Assembly: GCF_002760245.1 (NCBI RefSeq)
Contig: NZ_ASCA01000059.1
Location: 103,372 to 167,371, forward strand
Direction: 5' to 3'
Length of the DNA stretch: 64,000 nt
Source: Streptococcus suis YS161
GTDB taxonomy: Bacteria > Bacillota > Bacilli > Lactobacillales > Streptococcaceae
Below are positions 10,701 to 19,017 of this stretch, piece after piece. Positions within the stretch are counted from its first letter, which is position 1. Each line of letters starts with the position of its first letter. The notes under the pieces were generated by a model. It did no database searches, was not told the origin of the DNA, and saw only the letters and a list, made by a program, of their open reading frames with translations. Position numbers and translations under genes: made by a program.

Positions 10701-13700
10701 GGTTGACACAATCATCTCTGCTGTAACACCACCAATTTTTTGTCCGCGACCACTTGCAGTTTTAGCATCAATCGCAACAGTAGCTCGCACCTTATCAATG
10801 GTTGAACTATTTAAAATCCCTGTAACACCACCAATATGATATGTTTCATGACTTGCTGTATTGCTTAGGTTCACATTAACAATTGAATTACTAATGGTCG
10901 TACCGTTTGTAGCGTTATAGACAATACCAGCAATATTTTGTTTGGCAGTAATATTCCCTGAAACAGAAACTTTATCGATGGTAGACTTGTCTGATTTCTT
11001 AGCTAGAGCTGCTACTTCCGTTTGGTCGTTTGAAATAGCCACGTCTTTTAAGGAGATATTTTCTACCCTTGCATTCTTGAGCGTGCTGAACAGCGGTCTA
11101 TCCAACTGCAAAATAGAATAAGTCTTTTGCTCACCTAGGCTCTTCAGACTTCCAGTAAATTCTTTGGTAATGTAGGTGTCGGTCGAAACCTCCTTATCAA
11201 CAACCATATCAGCAGCTAGATAATAAGTTCCACTAGGATTGTTATTGATAGCATCTACTAATTCACTAAATTTACTGTAGGCCCCCTCTTGTAAGACAAG
11301 CTTGTCAACTGTAAAGGTATGGTGTTCATCGAAACTAGAATTGTTCTGATTAAATTTTACTAATTTTGGATGAATAATGCTCACCTTAATGCCATTGACA
11401 TCATTCTCGAAGTTATCGACGGGGAGGTAAATATCTTTATTGTTTACAGTAGAAATCTTAACAAGGTAGTTTTCTGAAGAAATTGGAGCGCTAGTCAAGG
11501 CTGTGACCCTTGTTTTCTCACCAAATTCATCAACCTGATACAGCTCAATACTCTTGTATTCTCGTAATTCCAGTAATTTATTTTCTAGTTCAAATTTTTC
11601 TGTTCTGAGCTCTTCTTCCACATCATCACTACCTAAATTATAGGCAAATCGTGTTTTAACTTTATATTCAGTGTTCAGTAGTAAGTTAGCAAATTGAACC
11701 TTGTATAGCTCTTCTTTTGTTAGAATTTCTTTTTCTGTGACTAATTCATCCCCTTTGTATAGAGATACCAAAACCTTGACAAATGTGGAATCACTATCTG
11801 TCAGTGTATAGCTTAGTTCTACACTCTTATCATCTACATTTTCTTTAAGAATTGATAAAACTAACTTCGGTTTGGTTTTAATAGGTTCTTCTGGCTCTTC
11901 CGTTACTGGAGAACTTGGGACAACTGGATCTGTTGGTTCCTCAGGTAGAACTTCATCTTCTGTTGATGGTGGAACGGGAGCTTCTGGCTCTTCCGTAACT
12001 GGGGAACTTGGGACAACAGGCGCTGTTGGTTCCTCGGGTTGAACTTCATCTTCTGTTGATGGTGGAACGGGAGCTTCTGGTTGTTCCGTTATTGGTTCAC
12101 TTGGGGCAACAGGCGCTGTTGGTTCCTCGGGTTGAACTTCGACTTCTGTTGATGGTGGAACGGGGGCTTCTGGCTCGTCCGTTACTGGAGAACTTGGGAC
12201 AACTGGCGCTGTTGGTTCCTCAGGTAGAACTTCATCTTCTGTTGATGGTGGAACGGGAGCTTCTGGCTGTTCCGTTACTGGGGCACTTGGGACAACTGGC
12301 TCTGTTGGTTCCTCGGGTTGAACTTCATCTTCTGTAGCTGGTGGAACGGGGGCTTCTGGCTGTTCAGTAACTGGGTTACTTGGGTCAACAGGCGCTGTTG
12401 GTTCCTCGGGTAGAACTTCATCTTCTGTTGATGGTGGAACGGGAGCTTCAGGCTCGTCCGTTACTGGAGAACTTGAGTCAACAGGCGCTGTTGGTTCCTC
12501 AGGTAGAACTTCATCCTCAACCGTTGGAGAAACAGGTGTTTCAGGTACTTTTGGCTCTTCCGTTATTGGTTCACTTGGGACAACAGGCGCTGTTGGTTCC
12601 TCGGGTTGAACTTCGACTTCTGTTGATGGTGGAACGGGGGCTTCTGGCTGTTCAGTAACCGGTTCACTTGGGGCAACAGGCGCTGTTGGTTCCTCAGGTT
12701 GAACTTCATCTTCTGTTGCTGGCGGAACGGGAGTGACGGGGGCTACTGGTTGTTCCGTAACTGGAGAACTTGGGACAACTGGATCTGTTGGTTCCTCGGG
12801 TAGAACTTCATCTTCTGTTGATGGTTGAACGGGAGTGACGGGAACCTTTGGTTCTTCCGTAACTGGAGAACTTGGGACAACAGGCGCTGTTGGTTCCTCA
12901 GGTAGAACTTCGACTTCTGTAGCTGGTGGAACGGGAGTGACGGGAACCTCTGGTTCTTCCGTAACTGGGGCACTTGGGCCAACTGGCGCTGTTGGTTCCT
13001 CGGGTTGAACTTCATCCTCTGTTGATGGTGGAACGGGAGTGACGGGAACCTCTGGTTCTTCCGTAACTGGAGAACTTGGGCCAACTGGCGCTGTTGGTTC
13101 CTCGGGTTGAACTTCATCCTCAACCGTTGGAGAAACTGGTGTTTCAGGTACTTTTGGCTCTTCCGTTACTGGGGCACTTGGGACAACAGGATCTGTTGGT
13201 TCCTCGGGCTGAACTTCATCTTCTGTTGATGGTGGAACGGGAGTTTCCGGTTCTTCTGGTTGTTCCGTAACTGGAGAACTTGGGGCAACAGGCGCTGTTG
13301 GTTCCTCAGGAATAATATCATCAACAATGGGAGCTTCTGAATGCTTAGATATTCCCTCAACCAATATATTTGGCAATATCAATTCGCTCGATGACCCTTG
13401 CTCATCAATAATTGCTTCGCTAACTGTGATTGCTTCAGAATTAACATGCCCTTCTAAAATATAACCTACAAATTCATGTTGATCTATAGAAATCACTGCT
13501 TGTGGCAAAGCTTCACCTATGGCAAGGCTAAATTGTTTATCAAAACCTGAGAGGCTACCTGTAGAAATTGCAGCCACTGAAAGACTACCTGTAGCAGTTA
13601 AAATAATCAGACTTCTAACAATTCGTTTTTTCCTATCTTTTGTAAGAGATAGACCGATAATCAATAGCCCTAAACCAACCAGACTACTTGTAAAAATCGG

Positions 13701-14012
13701 TATATCTCCTGTTTGAGGCAAATTTGTCTTTGGCCGATAGACCATATAGTAAGTATGGGTATCCCCAACCTGCCTTGCTGGAATGGTCGCTTGAATTCGT
13801 GCCTTCTCATCTGATGTCAGTTCCGAATAAAGGACATATTTATAGGAAATCTGTTCTCTTGCTACATTTGTATGGGCAAGAGCTGTCAATTCTGCTTTAA
13901 TAGCCAAATTTGGTACAAAAAATAAGGCGGCAGTCATACCAATAATAACTGATGCAACGCCTCTATTAAATTTGCGAATAGAAAACTTATTTTGCTTTTC
14001 CTTCCAAAACAT
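7755..14012 (-). CDS. iga: Cell-surface zinc metalloprotease, M26 (IgA1 protease/Zmp) family, 2085 aa
   Basis: A secreted surface protease of the group that cleaves host IgA1 or related glycoproteins. A YSIRK-type signal (FSIRKFNRGVAS, residues 10-21) is followed by an N-terminal LPQTG (98-102) and a hydrophobic stretch. This early sorting motif is characteristic of streptococcal M26 enzymes. Residues about 235-710 are 15 Pro/Glu-rich repeats of 34 or 31 aa. The M26 N-terminal beta-solenoid-like region follows, then the catalytic domain with HELVH (H1747, E1748, H1751) and E1771, twenty residues after the second His as in pneumococcal IgA1 protease. There is no C-terminal anchor, as expected. 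Ribosome binding site AAGGAG; likely promoter TGCTATACT at 14047-14052. Whether the substrate is IgA1, as opposed to another protein, is not shown by sequence. Confidence 0.9.
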   Translation of the reverse strand: MFWKEKQNKFSIRKFNRGVASVIIGMTAALFFVPNLAIKAELTALAHTNVAREQISYKYVLYSELTSDEKARIQATIPARQVGDTHTYYMVYRPKTNLPQTGDIPIFTSSLVGLGLLIIGLSLTKDRKKRIVRSLIILTATGSLSVAAISTGSLSGFDKQFSLAIGEALPQAVISIDQHEFVGYILEGHVNSEAITVSEAIIDEQGSSSELILPNILVEGISKHSEAPIVDDIIPEEPTAPVAPSSPVTEQPEEPETPVPPSTEDEVQPEEPTDPVVPSAPVTEEPKVPETPVSPTVEDEVQPEEPTAPVGPSSPVTEEPEVPVTPVPPSTEDEVQPEEPTAPVGPSAPVTEEPEVPVTPVPPATEVEVLPEEPTAPVVPSSPVTEEPKVPVTPVQPSTEDEVLPEEPTDPVVPSSPVTEQPVAPVTPVPPATEDEVQPEEPTAPVAPSEPVTEQPEAPVPPSTEVEVQPEEPTAPVVPSEPITEEPKVPETPVSPTVEDEVLPEEPTAPVDSSSPVTDEPEAPVPPSTEDEVLPEEPTAPVDPSNPVTEQPEAPVPPATEDEVQPEEPTEPVVPSAPVTEQPEAPVPPSTEDEVLPEEPTAPVVPSSPVTDEPEAPVPPSTEVEVQPEEPTAPVAPSEPITEQPEAPVPPSTEDEVQPEEPTAPVVPSSPVTEEPEAPVPPSTEDEVLPEEPTDPVVPSSPVTEEPEEPIKTKPKLVLSILKENVDDKSVELSYTLTDSDSTFVKVLVSLYKGDELVTEKEILTKEELYKVQFANLLLNTEYKVKTRFAYNLGSDDVEEELRTEKFELENKLLELREYKSIELYQVDEFGEKTRVTALTSAPISSENYLVKISTVNNKDIYLPVDNFENDVNGIKVSIIHPKLVKFNQNNSSFDEHHTFTVDKLVLQEGAYSKFSELVDAINNNPSGTYYLAADMVVDKEVSTDTYITKEFTGSLKSLGEQKTYSILQLDRPLFSTLKNARVENISLKDVAISNDQTEVAALAKKSDKSTIDKVSVSGNITAKQNIAGIVYNATNGTTISNSIVNVNLSNTASHETYHIGGVTGILNSSTIDKVRATVAIDAKTASGRGQKIGGVTAEMIVSTQQPIMTNVYVTGKIEASAPADTGGVVGLARMSVLNNIATGASVTNGGIIASGQTQSATAWSSISNLYSVEGHAAGQPNPTIQSTSLSQEAVLEKIKAWGIPTTPTTTGQENSDSQSNSVQTIDYNQVQNAQAERRTAYENTAKLLPFYDRNTIVKYGNLIDEASNLYSKPIQSVLTLNEDGVATNIYDQHASLTKLLIHYEDGTSEVLPLVFKGEYGNTKVVEYRLGEQLLYTPEQLLSLETSLIDELVTAFSQVNLYSQEMADILHIQTADKHAKLKDLYLDESFAEVKANLEEHIKGLLANRLVVDTTSKAVRDVIKKEFLADKEKIMFALAYLNRLYGIKYGDTNIKNIVLHHADFYNRQLDTLDWLKSFTNQIIKDTDQYYVSQQGYEDMYFDRLTLANNAEIHKERFGALSSQLGTVRDFLEYNKKLFLGETDSRKWFKEATNAFVYEIPSNANSSIDTSLYSHLGRIPRYEKYYLPLLNIKEKDDIFVMSSMATVAFGGYGRYVDTALKKTNPEQYYQAVKTVQTSLIPKHGKRLGDFLDMWYQMADSHLRDKFIQRSTEIWDGYWIKDSNAFEDQTDKRRWADKYDQEYRYVQELAGPLNEWHRQSRDSAFSDTVTFVKFSNRDMLSDLGDSTMSHELVHNYDETIMLDGYKRRPGQDAESYAMGLLQSSAGGGIYYYGFNFMNEHSPNTPHNVSSSRFKTKEDLQTYLKGIFDVTYLLDAVEIQAIAAKGKEAYPYFFNKIELVPVNDANTNQSLIYQNAHDRIRKLRDDELDNLNIATINDAIDHALVAKSSFLLEQDYLRENLKNYYFVPLYYPIYAGLQNNSGTVGGLQFRKTALELLAAKGWEEGFIPYATDKLKAEAEAAGQPLSDQFIFEKIFANQYADYTSFKKALYKERWDKKDRLKAITISFNGQTETMDNIETLSRLMAEAVDKDYQAAQNGQIGFNRQGLKDAILKAYVKLTDSFSSSIFGE
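11884..13310 (-). repeat. Coding tandem repeats, 15 PEEPT units in the M26 protease
   Basis: Fifteen units begin PEEPT, the last truncated. Units 1-6 and 8 are mostly 34 aa and include a P-x-TPV insert; units 7 and 9-14 are 31 aa and lack it. The DNA units (102 and 93 bp) are alike enough to recombine, so copy number probably varies between strains. The region would form a stiff, acidic, proline-rich stalk near the cell wall. Confidence 0.95.
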
Positions 14013-14039
14013 ATGAAGCTCCTTCGTTTGTTTCTTCTT

Positions 14040-14055
14040 ACTTAAAAGTATAGCA
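14040..14055 (-). promoter_or_regulatory. Probable promoter of the M26 protease gene
   Basis: Minus strand TGC-TATACT (TATACT complement at 14047-14052) lies about 35 nt before the start codon. No clear -35 is visible. The AT-rich 14055-14165 interval upstream holds nothing else I can assign. Confidence 0.5.
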
Positions 14056-14170
14056 TATTTTTTCTAATAATATACTGTTTTAAAACAAACAAAATATGGC
14101 TCAATATACTATATTTGGTATTATTTACATAATTATTTATATCTTGATCTAAATATAGCATTTTCCAGAT

Positions 14171-14197
14171 GAAAAAACCTCGTCAAATGACAAGGTT
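14171..14197 (-). terminator. Terminator of the fru operon
   Basis: Minus strand AACCTTGTC, loop ATTT, GACGAGGTT, then TTTTC: a 9-bp stem with one G-U pair directly after fruA. Confidence 0.88.
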
Positions 14198-14204
14198 TAC
14201 AATC

Positions 14205-16160
14205 TTATTTAGCTTTACGAAGTACACCGTAAAGAACACCTGATACTACTGCACCAATTGCTACATAAGCAAGGTAAAGAAGTGGGTTAGAAGTCAAAGC
14301 GATAACGAAGATACCACCGTGAGGCGCCATCAATTGGATGCCTGACAAACCAACCAAGGCACCTGCAAGGGCAGAACCAGCGATAAAGCTTGGGATAGCA
14401 CGAGCTGGGTCAGCAGCACCGAATGGAATTGCACCTTCAGTAATGAATGAAAGGCCCATAACGATGTTTGTCAAACCTGAGTTACGCTCTTCTTGCGTGA
14501 ACTTGTTCTTGAACAAGAGTGTCGCTACAAAGATTGCCAACGGAGGAACCATACCACCGGCCATAACTGCTGCCATAGCAACTGAACCGCCATTTGAAAC
14601 TGTTGCTGCAAGTGTACCAGTACCAAAGACATAAGCTGCCTTGTTAACTGGACCACCCATATCAACTGCCATCATACCACCGAGGACAAGGCCGAGGAGA
14701 ATAGCAGAGCTACCTTCAAGACCTGCAAGGAAAGTGTTCATACCTGTGTTGATAGCTGCCATTGGAATATTGACAAAGAACATCAAGAAACCAGTGATTG
14801 CTGTACCTAAAAGTGGCAAAAGCAAGATGGCATTCAAACCTTGGAGTGATTTTGGTAGGTTACGCAAAGCGTTTCGAAGAACAAGGACCACACCACCCGC
14901 AAGGAAACCACCGACGAGGGCACCCAAGAAACCAGATGATACACCAGCAAGGGCAAGCGTTTCTTCACCACCAGCTGCGTAAGGAATTTTTCCGAACGCA
15001 AGACCGCTGTTGGCGATGGCGCCAGCTACGAAACCTGCAACCAAACCTGGTTTTTCAGCGATAGAGTAAGCAATATACCCTGCAAGAAGTGGCAGCATGA
15101 AGCCAAAGGCTGCCTGACCAACCTTCATGAACATAGAAGCTATTTCATTATAAGATCCTAAGTTACTAAGGCTGTCATTCGGCACACCAATAAAGTTATC
15201 CACTAAGAAGGCAAGGGCGATCAAGATACCACCACCGATAACGAATGGCAACATTTGAGAAACACCACTCATCAAGTGTTTGTAGAAGGCTTTACCAAGA
15301 CTGAGTTTTTCTGAAGATTCCACAGTAGCTGCTCCTTCTGACGCTGTGTAGACTGACGCTTTACCATCCAAGATAAGGTTAATCAATTCTTCAGGTTGTT
15401 TGATACCTGCTGCAACTGGACGAGATACCAACGGCTTACCATTGAAACGTGGCATTTCAACAGCCTTATCTGCTGCGATGATAACACCAGCTGCATTCTT
15501 GATATCTTCAGCGGTTAGTTTGTTTCCAACACCTGAAGCACCGTTTGTTTCAACCTTGATGTCAACACCCATTTCAGCCGCCTGCTTCTTAAGTGCTTCT
15601 TCCGCCATGTATGTGTGAGCAATACCTGTTGTACATGCTGTAACAGCAACGATAAATGGACGGTCACCGCTTGGTGCTGCAACCACTTCTTCAGACGCCT
15701 TATCTGCTTCTTCAGCTGTGTCAAAGACCGCAATGACTTCTTCTGGGTTCGTTACGGCACGAAGTCTATCTGCAAAACCTGGCTTCATCAAGTATTTAGA
15801 CAATTCAGCAAGGGCAGCCAAGTGCGTGTCGTTAGCACCTTCTGGAGCGGCAATCATAAAGAACAAGTCAGTTGGTTGACCGTCAAGACTTGCGTAATCA
15901 ACACCCTTGTTTGATTTTGCAAAGAGAACAGTCGCTTCTTTGACAGCTGCATTTTTAGCGTGTGGCATTGCGATACCGTCACCAAGACCTGTTGTCGTTT
16001 GCGCTTCACGGTTCATGATACCTGTTTTGAATACTTCAAAATCTGTTACATATCCTTTTTCTACCAAGCTAGTAATCATTTCATCGATAACTGCTTCCTT
16101 GCTTGTCGCTTGCAAATCAAGCAACATGACATCTTTTCTCAAAACGTCTTGAATTTTCAT
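14205..16160 (-). CDS. fruA: Fructose PTS permease, EIIABC fusion
   Basis: Imports fructose and phosphorylates it to fructose-1-phosphate. The single 651-aa chain has EIIA first (residues 1-145, phosphorylated His67 in GIAMPHAKN), then EIIB (about 168-265, Cys176 in VAVTACTTGIAHTY), then an EIIC membrane domain from about 290 to the end with many hydrophobic helices. Its start overlaps fruK by 4 bp (ATGA), so it is the last gene of fruRKA. Uptake by FruA makes the substrate of FruK. All key residues are present. Confidence 0.96.
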   Translation of the reverse strand: MKIQDVLRKDVMLLDLQATSKEAVIDEMITSLVEKGYVTDFEVFKTGIMNREAQTTTGLGDGIAMPHAKNAAVKEATVLFAKSNKGVDYASLDGQPTDLFFMIAAPEGANDTHLAALAELSKYLMKPGFADRLRAVTNPEEVIAVFDTAEEADKASEEVVAAPSGDRPFIVAVTACTTGIAHTYMAEEALKKQAAEMGVDIKVETNGASGVGNKLTAEDIKNAAGVIIAADKAVEMPRFNGKPLVSRPVAAGIKQPEELINLILDGKASVYTASEGAATVESSEKLSLGKAFYKHLMSGVSQMLPFVIGGGILIALAFLVDNFIGVPNDSLSNLGSYNEIASMFMKVGQAAFGFMLPLLAGYIAYSIAEKPGLVAGFVAGAIANSGLAFGKIPYAAGGEETLALAGVSSGFLGALVGGFLAGGVVLVLRNALRNLPKSLQGLNAILLLPLLGTAITGFLMFFVNIPMAAINTGMNTFLAGLEGSSAILLGLVLGGMMAVDMGGPVNKAAYVFGTGTLAATVSNGGSVAMAAVMAGGMVPPLAIFVATLLFKNKFTQEERNSGLTNIVMGLSFITEGAIPFGAADPARAIPSFIAGSALAGALVGLSGIQLMAPHGGIFVIALTSNPLLYLAYVAIGAVVSGVLYGVLRKAK

Positions 16161-17068
16161 ATTGTTTCTACCTCAACTTTTTCATAAGTTTCCTTAATAA
16201 ATTCGATACTTGCCAAATCATCTGAAAAGGCTGTTGCCGTACCGCAAGCAACTCCCCATTTGAGGGCTTCGATTGGGTCTTGTGAGCGAACGTATTCACC
16301 TGTAAAACCTGCCACCATGGAATCTCCAGCTCCGACAGAGTTTTTCACTGTACCCTTGATTGGTTTAGCAAAGTAAGTAGCTGCTGGAGTGACCAACAAA
16401 GCACCATCACCAGCCATAGAAATGATAACATTCTGAGCTCCCATGTCTAAGATTTTCTTAGCATAGGTCTCGATGTCTGCAATGCCATTCAATTCGACAT
16501 TGAAGATTGCTTCAAGTTCATGGTTGTTAGGCTTGACCAAGAGTGGCTGGTGTGCTAGTGAGTCTAGAAGTGTTTGACCTTCAAAGTCACAGACCACTTG
16601 CGCTCCTGCTTTTTTAGCCACAGGAATCAGTCTATTATAGACTTCATTTCCAAGGCTGGCTGGTGCAGACCCTGCAAAGACAACCGTATCTTGTGGCGTC
16701 AGCCCCGCTAAAATCATTTCCAGCTCTGCCAACTGGCTGGCTGTTACTACAGGTCCAAGTCCGTTGATTTCGGTTTCTTGGTCTGCTTTAATTTTTACGT
16801 TGATACGCGTATCTTGGTCAACAGCAACGAAATCTGTAGCGATTTCTTCTGCTACAAGTCCATCCTTGATGAACTGACCTGTAAATCCTCCAAGAAATCC
16901 GGTCGCTGTATTCTGATAGCCCAAACGTTTGAGAATACGACTCACGTTGATTCCTTTACCACCAGCATATTTATCATCACTCTCCATCCGATTGATGCTA
17001 CCTGTTTCAACATGGTCCAGTCGAATGATATAGTCAATAGCAGGATTGAGTGTCACTGTATAAATCAT
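16157..17068 (-). CDS. fruK: 1-phosphofructokinase, PfkB family
   Basis: Phosphorylates fructose-1-phosphate to fructose-1,6-bisphosphate. It has the PfkB signatures GGKGINVSRIL near residues 37-47 and TVKNSVGAGDSMVAGF near 240-255, where the Asp of GAGD is the catalytic base. 303 aa is normal. It overlaps fruR and fruA by 4 bp each, so the three genes are translationally coupled. Tagatose-6-phosphate kinases share the fold, but the FruA and FruR neighbours decide the call. Confidence 0.94.
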   Translation of the reverse strand: MIYTVTLNPAIDYIIRLDHVETGSINRMESDDKYAGGKGINVSRILKRLGYQNTATGFLGGFTGQFIKDGLVAEEIATDFVAVDQDTRINVKIKADQETEINGLGPVVTASQLAELEMILAGLTPQDTVVFAGSAPASLGNEVYNRLIPVAKKAGAQVVCDFEGQTLLDSLAHQPLLVKPNNHELEAIFNVELNGIADIETYAKKILDMGAQNVIISMAGDGALLVTPAATYFAKPIKGTVKNSVGAGDSMVAGFTGEYVRSQDPIEALKWGVACGTATAFSDDLASIEFIKETYEKVEVETI

Positions 17069-17808
17069 ACTTCGATTACCCTCGTTTTTCCTTTTAGTAT
17101 TTTTAGTAAACTACTATCCTTTGCGGTAGTAATCAACGTTGCTTGCTCAATATTTGCCACCTTGACAAATGAAAATTGACCGAATTTTGAAGCGTCTACG
17201 AGAACAAATGGCTTCTTGGCATTTTCCAAAACCGTTCGCTTCAAGGTCGCTTCCTCTATATCTGGAGTTGTCAAATATTCCTTATCCACCCCATTCATTC
17301 CGATGAAAGCTTTATCAAAATTGAGCTGTCGCACTTGATCAACGGCCACTGCTCCGATAGACGCATCAGTCGATTCCTTGACAAAGCCACCAATGATAAT
17401 GGTTTTAATTTTTCGTTCAACCAACTTCACCGCATGGTGAATGGAATTGGTCACGACTGTCAACTGTCGATTTTGTAAGTGCTCTATCATTAATTCAGTT
17501 GTCGTTCCAGCATCTAGAAAAATTACTTCTCCATCTTCAATCAAAGCGGCTGCTGTTTGGGCAAGTTGTCGTTTTTCATGAATGTTTTTGACGGATTTTT
17601 GTTGAATAGATTCTTCTTGTTGCAGATGCGTTAACGCTTCTGCTCCTCCATGCACGCGCCGAAGTTTTCCAGATGACTCTAAATCATCCAAATCCCTACG
17701 AACAGTGGATTCGGATGTTTCTAGAATATCAATCAATTCTTCCAGTCGGACAAATTGTTGTGCTTGAATGCGTTCTAATATGACTTGTTTGCGTTCTGAT
17801 TTGAGAAT
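17065..17808 (-). CDS. fruR: DeoR-family regulator of the fructose operon
   Basis: An N-terminal DeoR helix-turn-helix (SESTVRRDLDDLESSGKLRR) binds DNA, and a C-terminal sugar-phosphate domain (FLDAGTTTE, NSIHHA, GG) senses fructose-1-phosphate. The frame is open further upstream to 17850, but those codons lie in the promoter. Transcription should start near 17834, so the usable starts are TTG at 17812-17814 (only 2 nt after GGAGG) or ATT at 17806-17808 (8 nt after GGAGG). Family members I recall begin MLKSERK, which aligns with the ATT. I give the ATT position; the TTG adds two residues. It is first in fruRKA and likely regulates itself. Confidence 0.88.
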   Translation of the reverse strand: MLKSERKQVILERIQAQQFVRLEELIDILETSESTVRRDLDDLESSGKLRRVHGGAEALTHLQQEESIQQKSVKNIHEKRQLAQTAAALIEDGEVIFLDAGTTTELMIEHLQNRQLTVVTNSIHHAVKLVERKIKTIIIGGFVKESTDASIGAVAVDQVRQLNFDKAFIGMNGVDKEYLTTPDIEEATLKRTVLENAKKPFVLVDASKFGQFSFVKVANIEQATLITTAKDSSLLKILKGKTRVIEV

Positions 17809-17816
17809 ATCCAACA

Positions 17817-17887
17817 CCTCCTGCAATCGTTTACAAAAACCATTATACACGTTTTTCTGCCATTGTCAATCATTTTCTATCATTTTC
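17817..17887 (-). promoter_or_regulatory. fru operon promoter with cre box and direct-repeat operator candidate
   Basis: -35 TTGACA (17864-17869) and -10 TATAAT (17842-17847) are both consensus, 16 bp apart. The sequence TGTAAACGATTGCA (17822-17835) matches the CcpA cre consensus at all but one position and covers the predicted start site, so glucose should repress the operon. Two direct repeats GAAAATGAT (17869-17877 and 17879-17887, 10-bp period) abut the -35 and may be the FruR operator. GGAGG at 17817-17821 is the ribosome binding site. Confidence 0.85.
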
Positions 17888-17899
17888 TTTCAAAAAAAA

Positions 17900-17933
17900 C
17901 AAAAATACTAGCAGAATCTACACTTCCACTAGT
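17900..17933 (-). terminator. Terminator overlapping the stop codon of the HisC-like gene
   Basis: Minus strand ACTAGTGGAA pairs with TTCTGCTAGT (two G-U pairs), followed by ATTTTTGTTTTTTTT. The TAG stop lies in the 7-nt loop. Confidence 0.75.
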
Positions 17934-18973
17934 TTCTCAATCATTTTTTTCATCATGTCCATTTCTTCTGGACGACCAATAGATAGACGAATATGCCCCT
18001 CTAATTTACCTGTTGGATAATATTTGAAATTCCAATCCTGTGCCAAGGCTTGCTGATAAAATTCTTCTGCCCACGGTGCTTTAAACGTTACAAAACTAGC
18101 CTGACTAGGTAGAACTTGACAGTTATCTAACCCTTGCAAGAATAAAATCATTTCTTCTCGCAAATTCTGAATTACTCCCACTGTTTCTAAAACTTTGTCT
18201 GTATAATTCAATGCAATGGCTGCCATTTTTGCAGTCAAGTTTGATAGGCTAAAAGGTGGGATAACCTTGTCTAGCTCATAAATAAGCTCTTCACTTCCAA
18301 CCGCAAAACCAACCCGCAAACCTGCAAGCCCAAAAGCCTTGGAAAGTGTACGCAAGACTAAGACATTCTCATATTCTTCAAGTCGACTGATGAAACTTTC
18401 AACTTCTGCAAATTCAATATAGGCCTCGTCAATAACCAGCAATCCCTTGAAAGAGCTCGCTAGCCTTTTCAAATCTTTCATAGAATAGGCAACCGATGAA
18501 GGATTGTTAGGATTGGAAAGCATGATTATCTTTGCCTTCACCTCCTCCGCACGCACCAACAATTTCTCTACTGGCAGGACGAGTGTATCGTTTTTTGCTT
18601 CCAAATCAATGGCTTCAAAACGGCTACCATGCATGTGATTATAGGTTTCATACATGAAGAAGTCTGGATTGACAGTCAAAAAAGTATCATCCTTTTCCAT
18701 AAAGGTGGAAACAATCATGTGAATAAGGTGATCAGAGCCCACACCTACTGTTACTTGTTTGGGATTCACTCCAAGATAGGCCGCATATTTCTCAATCAAC
18801 TCTGAGTAAGTATTGTCACCGTAAAAGCTCAATTGACCAACTTCTAAGCTCTCTAAGGTCTTTTGCGGTAAAAAGGACCAGTCAATAATACGATTTTCAT
18901 TATTGCCCAAGTCGTATTTGGCAATTTTTCCTAACTTATAGGGTTGGTAATGTTCAAATACCTTGCGTTTCAT
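17918..18973 (-). CDS. Class I/II aminotransferase, histidinol-phosphate aminotransferase-like
   Basis: A PLP-dependent aminotransferase of the HisC subgroup. It has NPNNPSS, the VIDEAYIEF strand with the Asp that contacts the cofactor ring, and TLSKAFGLAGLRVG, where the Lys binds PLP. I chose the ATG at 18971-18973, 5 nt after GGAG; an adjacent upstream ATG is possible. No other histidine gene is nearby. HisC-like enzymes can also transaminate aromatic amino acids, so the physiological substrate is open. It lies 30 nt after trmD behind a terminator-like hairpin. Confidence 0.82.
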   Translation of the reverse strand: MKRKVFEHYQPYKLGKIAKYDLGNNENRIIDWSFLPQKTLESLEVGQLSFYGDNTYSELIEKYAAYLGVNPKQVTVGVGSDHLIHMIVSTFMEKDDTFLTVNPDFFMYETYNHMHGSRFEAIDLEAKNDTLVLPVEKLLVRAEEVKAKIIMLSNPNNPSSVAYSMKDLKRLASSFKGLLVIDEAYIEFAEVESFISRLEEYENVLVLRTLSKAFGLAGLRVGFAVGSEELIYELDKVIPPFSLSNLTAKMAAIALNYTDKVLETVGVIQNLREEMILFLQGLDNCQVLPSQASFVTFKAPWAEEFYQQALAQDWNFKYYPTGKLEGHIRLSIGRPEEMDMMKKMIEKLVEV

Positions 18974-18984
18974 CATTTCTCCTT

Positions 18985-19017
18985 CTAGCAAGAAAAACAC
19001 AGTCTAATCAACTGTGT
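18985..19017 (-). terminator. Terminator-like hairpin at the end of trmD
   Basis: Minus strand ACACAGT, loop TGATTAG, ACTGTGT, then TTTTC. It spans the trmD stop region and precedes the HisC-like gene, so it may reduce read-through from rimM-trmD. Confidence 0.65.

Noticed and set aside
11884..13310. Regular direct repeats that might suggest a CRISPR array
   Set aside because: Units are 93 or 102 bp, in frame and translate to one continuous repeat protein; there are no unique spacers.
12008..13360. Long leucine-rich open frames on the plus strand and in another minus frame over the protease repeats
   Set aside because: They are shadows of the PEEPT repeats in other frames, have no ribosome binding site and repeat with the same period.
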